Assembly: GCA_938084835.1 (NCBI GenBank)
Contig: CALKER010000010.1
Coordinates: 62,001 to 126,000 of the forward strand
Direction of reading: 5' to 3'
DNA: 64,000 bases
DNA from: an uncultured Thermoguttaceae bacterium
GTDB taxonomy: Bacteria > Planctomycetota > Planctomycetia > Pirellulales > Thermoguttaceae
The position numbers and the translations under genes are program-made. Below are positions 30,689-38,066 of the stretch, piece by piece. The stretch's first letter is position 1, and every line of letters starts with the position of its first letter. Under the pieces are notes generated by a model, which saw only the letters and a list, made by a program, of their open reading frames with translations, ran no database searches and was not told where the DNA came from.

Positions 30689-33430
30689 TCACAACCGCGC
30701 GGTTTGTTGTCGAAATCTTATTCGCACCAACTCGGCTATGGTATTGATCACCGAGGTGAGAGCGAAAAGACACAAGGCTGCAAAGAACAACATCCGATAG
30801 TGGGTGCTTCCTTGAACTGCCTCAGGCAGTTCTACTGCGATGTTTGCTGAGAGGGTACGAAAGCCGTTAAACGGATTCCATTCCAAGATGGGCGTGTTTC
30901 CTGCTGCCATAAGTACGATCATGGTTTCCCCGGCTGCGCGGCCCAGACCCACCATGGCTGCCGAGAACAAGCCACTCATTGCTGCCGGCACTACGACACG
31001 GACGACGGTTTGCCAGGGAGTGGCACCGGCTCCTAAAGATGCAGCTCGCAATTCCTGCGGCACCGCCGAAAGGGCATCCTCCGATAAGGTAAAAATAATG
31101 GGGATAATGGCAAACCCCATTATAATCCCTACTACCAGAGCGTTTCGTTGAACGTAGGAGCCGAGAAGGTTTCCGCGCGGATCGCCCATTAGCAGCTCCG
31201 ATAACAAAGCCACATAATATGTTAGGGTGCAAATGAGGACGATTCCCACCAGGAGCTGGCAAAGCCGATAGAGTCCTGCCAATTGCCGCGACCGGACTGG
31301 CAACATTTCATTTATAATAGGCGAAATCCATCGAGAATTGACCCACCCCAGCGTACATGCCACTGCGGGCAGCCATAAGACAACCCAACCCCCCCACCCT
31401 GCGCCAAAGTCCCCACCAAGCCATCGCTTGATGTCTCCCGAGAACAGCGTTTGTTCGACAATCGGTCCAAGCTTCCTTGCCAGAAAGCTTGCAAAGATGA
31501 TGGCCACCATCAACCCAAGAAGGCGCAAAGGACCATTTGTCCGGATGCGGTGAGGCACCATCTCCCAAATGTGTCCACAAAAGAGGAGTGCTGCTGGCAA
31601 GGTCGCAAAGAAACAAAGGACCGATACCACGTGCTTTTCTACCAAGGGAGCTACCACAAATGCCGCGACAAACCCGAGGACTACGCTCGGCAGGCTGGCC
31701 ATCATTTCTATCACAGGTTTGATCCGACTGCGAACATTCGGATGAACGAATTCAGAGGTATAAATGGCGGCAAGGAAGGCGAGAGGGAGACCGAAAAGGA
31801 GCGAATAGAACGTTGCCTTCACAGTTCCGAAGACCAAGGGCACCATGCCGTATTTAGGCTCGAAATCATCGGTGCCACCGGTCGACTGCCACACGTGCGC
31901 AGGTCGGGGATATCCCTCATACCAGACCCGGCTCCACATGCTCCGCCAACTAACCTCTGGATGGGGAATCCGGAGGGCCAAAAGTTCTGCCCCTTTGTCC
32001 GTTGCTACAATTAAGTAATCGTCGCGTGGGGAAAAGGCAAGAGTAAGGAAGTTAGGTCCGGTCGAAATCTTTGCTTGTGCTAGCAGGCGCTCGGATGTTC
32101 CGTAGAAGAAGTGCACCTTGTGGCTTGCGTCCGCGGCGGCAAACAGGCGGGAGCGGCGGGCTGTTGCCAACCCAATCACAGCCGGGCCGGCCCGACCATA
32201 TTCATGTCCCCTGACAAGACGCCTACTGTCTGATTCATGACGCGTTGCATCCGGGACGAGGAACCATCCGGAGATCCGACCGGAGGTATGCCCAAGCAAA
32301 AGTGTGTTTCTTCCCAAGAGGAAGCATGCCTGAGTGGGTGGCCCGAGCTCCTCGCTGCCCAGTGTTCCTTGCTCCACTAAACGGGGTTGACGAGGATCGG
32401 AAAGATCGACGCGGAGAAACGCACCATCCTTCCAGACCATGAGTGCGGCGTCACCTTGGCCGAAAAGGAGAAGCCACAAGGGCAGTCCTCGCTCCGCTAC
32501 GATGTCCCGCACGTCCAGCCGTCCGCTACTCGTCCGAGCCGTGATTTTCCCGGTAAGCAAATTTTTCTGCTTGGTTACTTGGCTTGAATACAGGGAGCCG
32601 TCACGCGTTAGAGCTACCAAGAAGTCAAAGTTACTTCGTGTTACCCCATCAATGAGAACAAACGTTTGGCCCTCTAGGGGTACCTCGCTCTCTTGGTTTA
32701 CTCTTCCCTGAATTAGCTGATAACTCCGTCGTGTTATGTGCCGGATTACGCCTCCACCAAATGGTGCCGACTCACCAACGGGCATAGCGCGTAAATGGGG
32801 TGGGAGTTGATCTGGGTCGACGAAGGTGGAGTCAAAAGCCCATGTGCCCGTACAAATCGTGCCCTGAGCCGTCGATGCAAACCATCGTTGATACAACGGA
32901 TCGAAATGCCAACCAACCACTTCCCGGTCAGGAGGGATAAGCCGGTGTTCGCCCAATACCTCTCCCCGTGGCAAAGCCACGGTTCGGGCCCAACCCTTAC
33001 CTACGACTGCAAGAATACTCACGGACTCGTCACACATCAGGTTAATAGGTTCGGCCAAGCCCAGGGAGACTGTTTCCTCTAACACCACTCGGACAGGAAG
33101 TAGTTCTTTGGGGCCCTCTTTTAGCGAAAAAGCAGCCGCTGACAAAGGACCGTCACTTGCTTCGGCCTGGCTGCTTGATGGGGAGAGATCTTCAAGGTCA
33201 AGGGTTAGCTGCGAAGGTGCTTTGGCCGTCGGCGGGTTAAACAACGCGGGCGAGGCTACGAGACTTACACTAGTCACTGAACCCGGCAGAAAGAGGGGTA
33301 TGATCACTATCAATAGGTAGAAAAATACGCCAAAGACGGTGGCGATCACACCGATACCACCGAGAGTGATCAAAACTCGAGCTAGCTTATCTGCAATCTT
33401 CGCTACCAAAGGTACGCGCCGACGTTCCAT
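30689..33430 (-). CDS. pstC: phosphate ABC transporter permease PstC with beta-propeller-like insertion
   Basis: A 913-residue permease, roughly three times the length of E. coli PstC. After the first membrane segment (about residues 15-45) comes a ~430-residue soluble region with repeated short strands resembling WD/propeller blades (for example DFLVALTRDGSLY, ALMVWKDGAFLRVD, LLLGHTSGRISGW, FLTLAFSPRDDYLIVATDKGAELLAL). The conserved permease part follows: GTVKATFYSLLFGLPLAFLAAIYTSEF, IEMMASLPSVVLGF, SEDALSAVPQELRAASLGAGATPWQTVVRVVVPAA and GLGRAAGETMIVLMAAG. Extra membrane segments lie between. Large PstC proteins of this type are known in some Proteobacteria. The frame opens at a GTG at 33475; I use the ATG at 33430, without a clear ribosome binding site. 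Confidence 0.92.
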   Translation of the reverse strand: MERRRVPLVAKIADKLARVLITLGGIGVIATVFGVFFYLLIVIIPLFLPGSVTSVSLVASPALFNPPTAKAPSQLTLDLEDLSPSSSQAEASDGPLSAAAFSLKEGPKELLPVRVVLEETVSLGLAEPINLMCDESVSILAVVGKGWARTVALPRGEVLGEHRLIPPDREVVGWHFDPLYQRWFASTAQGTICTGTWAFDSTFVDPDQLPPHLRAMPVGESAPFGGGVIRHITRRSYQLIQGRVNQESEVPLEGQTFVLIDGVTRSNFDFLVALTRDGSLYSSQVTKQKNLLTGKITARTSSGRLDVRDIVAERGLPLWLLLFGQGDAALMVWKDGAFLRVDLSDPRQPRLVEQGTLGSEELGPPTQACFLLGRNTLLLGHTSGRISGWFLVPDATRHESDSRRLVRGHEYGRAGPAVIGLATARRSRLFAAADASHKVHFFYGTSERLLAQAKISTGPNFLTLAFSPRDDYLIVATDKGAELLALRIPHPEVSWRSMWSRVWYEGYPRPAHVWQSTGGTDDFEPKYGMVPLVFGTVKATFYSLLFGLPLAFLAAIYTSEFVHPNVRSRIKPVIEMMASLPSVVLGFVAAFVVAPLVEKHVVSVLCFFATLPAALLFCGHIWEMVPHRIRTNGPLRLLGLMVAIIFASFLARKLGPIVEQTLFSGDIKRWLGGDFGAGWGGWVVLWLPAVACTLGWVNSRWISPIINEMLPVRSRQLAGLYRLCQLLVGIVLICTLTYYVALLSELLMGDPRGNLLGSYVQRNALVVGIIMGFAIIPIIFTLSEDALSAVPQELRAASLGAGATPWQTVVRVVVPAAMSGLFSAAMVGLGRAAGETMIVLMAAGNTPILEWNPFNGFRTLSANIAVELPEAVQGSTHYRMLFFAALCLFALTSVINTIAELVRIRFRQQTARL

Positions 33431-34019
33431 TGCAGGTCGGGTCGGGGAAAAGACCTCTGTGGATGACGCGCACACGGTTAGCTACTCGCAAGAATATGGA
33501 TCCCAGTTAGCGGTTATTGTTGACGAATGCCCATATTAAAAACGAAGGCACACATTGAAATCAAAAGGACGGCATGCCTGAGCGGGTTGACGAAAATCTC
33601 ACATTGTTCCCGCCTTAACGGGCAGAATCCCTATACCCCGAGAGTTTGAAATACCTTGTCCGCTCCAGGGATGGCAAGGTAAAAACACAACGCTTTTAAG
33701 GAAGGGGCCATTGTCCGCCGAGGAAGCAAGCCTCTGTACCCTAGGCTCGCGGCTTTAGCTTTATGTCCACCACCCCAATCGGCATAAGGGCTTGAAGATA
33801 GCTTTCTCGGGTGGTACCCGCGGCGGACAGCAGGGGCATCGCTACCCATCCTGACAGTTCGGGAGCAATCTCGCCATTAGAACATTACTTGCATCTGGTT
33901 CAGCAACCCGGAGCTCTCCTTCCGTTTTTGGTTGATAATAAACTTGGAAATGGGAGCCCGATCGCTCACTGCGATTTTCGCGAATCACGTTCCCGGAGTA
34001 GTAGGGCTGCAATCGCACT
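33431..34019. other. spacer between pstS and pstC
   Basis: About 590 bp in the pst cluster. It contains a hairpin at 33652-33681 that might end or stabilise the pstS transcript. No gene is seen. Confidence 0.4.
33652..33681 (-). repeat. hairpin between pstS and pstC
   Basis: Arms TACCTTG and CAAGGTA (7 bp) with an inner CC/GG pair; on the minus strand TTTC follows. It lies about 340 nt after the pstS stop codon and 220 nt before pstC. It may be an intercistronic stability or attenuation element, but it is not a classical terminator. Confidence 0.35.
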
Positions 34020-35021
34020 TTATTTCGAACCGAGGCCTAGACTCTCCAGAACGTCCTTCGCCAATTCCCAGGTAATCGGAAAGTAACCGTCTTTTATCAC
34101 CTCGAGCTGACCCTCCTTACTAAAGATAAACCGGATAAATTCTCGCCGAAGGGGGTCCAGCTGCGTTCCGGGCCGATGGTTAATATACACGTATAGAATT
34201 CGTGTGAGCGGGTAGTCGCCGGTGTAAGCGTGTTCGATCGAACAATCCACGAAGGGTTCACCCTGGCTAGCAGCCAAAGGGACGGGGCGGACGTCGGCGG
34301 TTTGATACCCTAGTCCGCTGTAACCAATGGCAAACCGGTCCGAACCAACCCCTTGGACAACCGAGGAGCTCCCTGGTTGTTCTTTTACTTCGTCTTTAAA
34401 GTCGCCACCAAGAAGGACATGTTCCTTAAAGAACCCGTAAGTGCCGGAAGCGGAGTTACGGCCATAAATGCTAATCGGCCGCCGTGCCCATTCCCCTGTT
34501 AGACCCAAGTCTCCCCAAAAACGGATGTCCCGCGGGAAACCCGCACGGCGGGTTTTAGAAAAAATAGCATCCAGCTGCTGGAGCGTCAGTCCCTCGATGG
34601 GATTGTCGCGGTGAACGTAAACGGCCAGCAGATCAATTGCCGTGGGCAAGGCGGTGGGTTTGTAACCGAATCGCTTCTCGAAGGCATCGATTTCGCTGGA
34701 TTTCATCTCGCGGCTCATAGGCCCAAATTGGGCCGTCCCGGAGATCAGCGCGGGCGGAGCCGTGGAAGAACCTTTCCCCTCGATCTCTATCTGGACCCCT
34801 GGATAGTACCGACGAAAACTTTCCGCCCATAGCGTCATCAAATTGTTCATAGTGTCGGAGCCTACGCTTTTCAATTTGCCGGAAATTCCCGACACGGGGC
34901 GATACGATGGGAAATTTGGATCCACCGTCACTTGGCCACGGAGTTCCTCCATAAATGTCCCAAAGCTCAGCACAACGAAAGCAGCTAATCCCACGAGTGT
35001 AGGAAACCGTCCGATTACCAT
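34020..35021 (-). CDS. pstS: phosphate-binding protein PstS
   Basis: A 333-residue periplasmic phosphate-binding protein. The N-terminus MVIGRFPTLVGLAAFVVLSFG is a signal peptide or anchor. The mature protein has GKLKSVGSDTMNNLMTLWAESFRRYYPGVQIEIEGKGSSTAPPALISGTAQFGPMSRE, with the SDT and GSST/AP loops that bind phosphate, then IYGRNSASGTYGFFKEHVL and the ending FIRFIFSKEGQ. The frame starts nine codons upstream, but the ATG at 35021 follows GGGAGGAG. It is the first gene of a pst cluster that reads pstS-pstC-pstA-pstB. A TATAAC hexamer (minus strand, 35066-35071) could be its -10; no good -35 is present, as is common for phosphate-regulated promoters. Confidence 0.95.
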   Translation of the reverse strand: MVIGRFPTLVGLAAFVVLSFGTFMEELRGQVTVDPNFPSYRPVSGISGKLKSVGSDTMNNLMTLWAESFRRYYPGVQIEIEGKGSSTAPPALISGTAQFGPMSREMKSSEIDAFEKRFGYKPTALPTAIDLLAVYVHRDNPIEGLTLQQLDAIFSKTRRAGFPRDIRFWGDLGLTGEWARRPISIYGRNSASGTYGFFKEHVLLGGDFKDEVKEQPGSSSVVQGVGSDRFAIGYSGLGYQTADVRPVPLAASQGEPFVDCSIEHAYTGDYPLTRILYVYINHRPGTQLDPLRREFIRFIFSKEGQLEVIKDGYFPITWELAKDVLESLGLGSK

Positions 35022-35593
35022 GAGTCTCCTCCCGTTAAGGCGTGACACACTTACACAACCTCACCGTTATACTTTGTCCGTAGATCGTTCTTCTCAGCCT
35101 TCGGAAACAACTTTCACGGGAACCCGCATTTACAATGTCACCGCGAAACCGGAAAAGTTTTAACTCCCCCTTTTGCACCCCGAGACGCTGACGATCTTTG
35201 AAAAAGAGAAGCTAGTAATCCTTTTACGCGGGAATTATAAACTGGCCGCAATTAAAAAGCAAATTGCCCCTGTCGGCAAACAGTCCCCCAAATATCGGGT
35301 CGAACCCATGTCCTATCGGTGGGATACCCAATGTGGTGCCGATGGCTCACAGAGTCTCCGTGGCTTAGCACACTTTGTGATCCTCGTTCCATAGTGTGTC
35401 GTGGCTTTGCGAATTTTGCGGGTATTTCAACACTCTGCCGTGCGCGATCTTGCCCTCCACACAATTTCCCGAACGCCCGTTTGCAGGCTGTACCGGCAGT
35501 TAACCCAAGGAGGCTAGCCCTTCCACTTGCCTAATTTAAAAGATTGAGCAGAAAACTCTTCTTCAAAATGCATTAGGAAGCGTCCGTCCTGAG

Positions 35594-35616
35594 CATGACG
35601 TAATCATCTCGTCATG
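35594..35616. repeat. 7-bp hairpin in the pstS upstream region
   Basis: CATGACG and CGTCATG flank a 9-base loop. It sits just before the A/T-rich GCATT repeats and the 17-bp tandem repeat. Confidence 0.45.
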
Positions 35617-35651
35617 AAGAGCATTGAAAAGCATTAAAAGAAGAGCATTAA

Positions 35652-35685
35652 AATGTGTCCTCCTTGGTAATGTGTCCTCCTCGGC
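35652..35685. repeat. 17-bp tandem direct repeat
   Basis: Two adjacent copies, AATGTGTCCTCCTTGGT and AATGTGTCCTCCTCGGC, differ at two positions. They lie about 390 bp after the mnmE stop and about 630 bp upstream of pstS. Confidence 0.7.
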
Positions 35686-36076
35686 TGTCGGGGAAATTTG
35701 GCTAACAGTGTCCGCACAACAATCGCGTAAGTAGCTTTGAAACGGGGCTCGCGCAGGGCAGGAAAGACTCTCTGAGGCCATTCTTAGCAGGGAAACCGCA
35801 AGCCATTTGGCAGGCAATGTAGCGCATGCTGGTGGCAAGCAAATGATTCGGCTTTCTTGGTTCTTGCGAGTTCGCCGGTGGTTTGGTCGGTAGATGGGGG
35901 TTTAGAGCTTAAAGCGCAATTTTTGCGGAGGGGCAGAAGTAACCGCTGCAAGGGGGCCAATCGCTCAAGAACCAAATTTGAGCCGGCATGTTGGGCAGAA
36001 CCGTCGCTGTCCTGCCCGGCACCCTGCATGAATGTCGGCGGTTTGCTCTCCAACTTTCGGCGTTTAAAATCCGATG

Positions 36077-37606
36077 CTATTTCCCGATGCAAAATTGGCT
36101 AAAAATCTGATCGAGAATGTCCTCCGTGTACACAGCGCCGGTGACACTGCCGATGGCGTCGAGAGCCAGGCGAATCTCCGCAGCAACCAGCTCCTCACCT
36201 GCCTCGTGAAGTGCTAACTCGATCGCCCGCCCCAGCGCGGATGATGCCTGCCGAAGTGAAGTCGCACAACGGATTGCAGTTGTGGGGACAATCTCCCCCG
36301 TCGCAGCATGGTGGCGAAGTAGCTGTGCCACAACCTGTTTAAGCTCTGTGATACCCTCGCCCGTAAGACTACTCGTAATTACGACGGGGGTCATTTGAGC
36401 GTGAAGCTCTAGCGATGGTTTGAGCTCCGGGTGCCATGGAAGATCCGCCTTCGTGATGGCCACTATCCGATAGGCTCGCGGTGTGGCCAGTCGCCCCAAG
36501 ACAGACGTCGCAAGCGGCCGAGAACAATCGACACAAAGTATTTCCATCTCGGCTTGGGTGATTTGCCCCCTTGCCAGATCCTCCGCGAGGCGGTCGGGTG
36601 CGCAACTCAGATCCGGCTGGGCTTTTGTGGACAGATTAGCTTCTTCCTTTCTGTTACTGAGAATTTCCGTAGAAACTTGGTGCAACCCAGGGAAGCTTTC
36701 TCTCAGCTCTTCGGGGCGGGATGTCCACGACTCTGTGAGTTCCGTGGTGTCCCTAAGACCCGCACAGTCAACAAGTGTGACTTCTATGCCGTCCACATCC
36801 CAACGGGCAGTAAGGAAATCGCGAGTGGTTCCTGGTTGATCGAAGACGAGGGCTTCCTCCCTTCCAAGCAGGGCATTAAATAGGCTGCTTTTGCCGGCAT
36901 TTGGTGGACCGGTGAGAACGACCCGCCAGCAGGTCTCTAAAGTACGTCGGGCCTCGAGTTGGCTAAGCGTGAGCTCCAGCTTACAGCGGACTTCTCGAAG
37001 CCGGCTAATTAATTCCCCCCGAGTAAGCGGCTGGACATCCTCTTCTTCAGGAAAGTCAAGGTTGGCTTCAAGGAGGGAAAGAAGCTCAAGAAGCTCGCTA
37101 CGACGTGCCTGCATGAGGCCGCGAAGTCCGCCGGCCAGTTGACGCAGTGCCACATCTAGCGAGCGATCGTCGGTGGCATTAACCACGGCAAGCACTGCCT
37201 CCGCTTGTGGCAGGTCTATTCTGCCGGCCAAAAAGGCCCGAAGGGTGAACTCCCCTGGCCGGGCTAGGCGACAACCGGCCCCAACAAGTTCCTCCACCAT
37301 GGCCTCCAGGAGCGGTTGTGATCCTATCGTGTGGAGCTCCACCGTTTGCTGCCCCGTGTAGCTGCGGCCTTCCGGCCAGAAGTAAACAAGCACAGGAACT
37401 GCCGCGCCAATCGAGGCCAAGCGAAACTTAGCCCGGCAAAGGGAACGCGGGCGGGGAAATCCTTTATCGCTCGAGGAGTCGAAGACAAGAGGAAGACTCG
37501 CAATCGACCACGCATCTGGCCCGCTCAGGCGAATCATGCCACAGGCTCCTGGCCCAGGAGCTGTGGCCACGGCAACAATGGTGTCCTCGCTATGGTACGG
37601 CGTCAT
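36077..37606 (-). CDS. mnmE: tRNA modification GTPase MnmE (TrmE) with an inserted segment
   Basis: A 509-residue MnmE. The N-terminal tetrahydrofolate-binding domain begins HSEDTIVAVATAPGPGACGMIRLSGP and includes SYTGQQTVE and ARPGEFTLRAFLAGRIDLPQAEAV. The G domain has G1 GPPNAGKSS (233-241), G2 DQPGTTRD, G3 DCAG (280-283), G4 TKAD (385-388) and G5 SSLTGEG. The C-terminus ends FCIGK, the conserved cysteine motif. With MnmG it modifies U34 of certain tRNAs. About 60 residues (290-350), polar and low in hydrophobics, are inserted between G3 and the following strand, where typical MnmE has only a short switch II helix. The ATG at 37606 was chosen over a TTG at 37615. Confidence 0.95.
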   Translation of the reverse strand: MTPYHSEDTIVAVATAPGPGACGMIRLSGPDAWSIASLPLVFDSSSDKGFPRPRSLCRAKFRLASIGAAVPVLVYFWPEGRSYTGQQTVELHTIGSQPLLEAMVEELVGAGCRLARPGEFTLRAFLAGRIDLPQAEAVLAVVNATDDRSLDVALRQLAGGLRGLMQARRSELLELLSLLEANLDFPEEEDVQPLTRGELISRLREVRCKLELTLSQLEARRTLETCWRVVLTGPPNAGKSSLFNALLGREEALVFDQPGTTRDFLTARWDVDGIEVTLVDCAGLRDTTELTESWTSRPEELRESFPGLHQVSTEILSNRKEEANLSTKAQPDLSCAPDRLAEDLARGQITQAEMEILCVDCSRPLATSVLGRLATPRAYRIVAITKADLPWHPELKPSLELHAQMTPVVITSSLTGEGITELKQVVAQLLRHHAATGEIVPTTAIRCATSLRQASSALGRAIELALHEAGEELVAAEIRLALDAIGSVTGAVYTEDILDQIFSQFCIGK

Positions 37607-38066
37607 ATGCCGCAATGAACGAATTGGCAGCGCAAAACTCTACAAACAATTTCACTATTTGTTGGTACACAGTACAAACAAGTGAATTGTGGTGAACTTG
37701 ATCCGACGATAAGAAGTGCGGCCAAGCATTTTGCCTGCGCCCGTGCCGATTGAGAAACCAGAGGCAAAATCGTTTCGTGCCATTTTCGGGAGAATCCACC
37801 GCAATGCCATAACCGGTTTGTCGACAGGTGTTGGCTTGGTACGGAACTTCGCTAAAAGTGGCCGCTTTCACCCTTCCAAACGCCGGCCTTTTTCCGCGAC
37901 CTAAGTCCTCCGCACGTGCGGCAGAGGCATGGTTGCCCTCAAAAACGGGTCTTGATGTTCACCTCCACCATCGCCGGCCTTTGAGAATTTTCCCCGCGCT
38001 CAGCAAACCGGTATGCGTGGGCGAGCGATAGCTGTAGGCTAATTCTTGCCCGTGCCGCTCCTCAAG
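37607..38066. other. spacer between yidC and mnmE
   Basis: About 460 bp. The mnmE upstream region is here; nothing else is recognised. Confidence 0.4.

Larger units (their letters stand above)
35022..36076. other. long upstream region of pstS
   Basis: About 1.05 kb between mnmE and pstS. It holds a hairpin at 35594-35616 and a two-copy 17-bp tandem repeat at 35652-35685, amid A/T-rich sequence with recurring GCATT words. GGGTTCGACCC on the minus strand near 35300 resembles a tRNA T-arm, but no acceptor or anticodon stem can be built. No gene is accepted. Confidence 0.45.

Noticed and set aside
35252..35464. tRNA-like T-arm GGGTTCGACCC on the minus strand near 35300
   Set aside because: The stem extends to only three pairs, and no acceptor, D or anticodon stem can be drawn around it.
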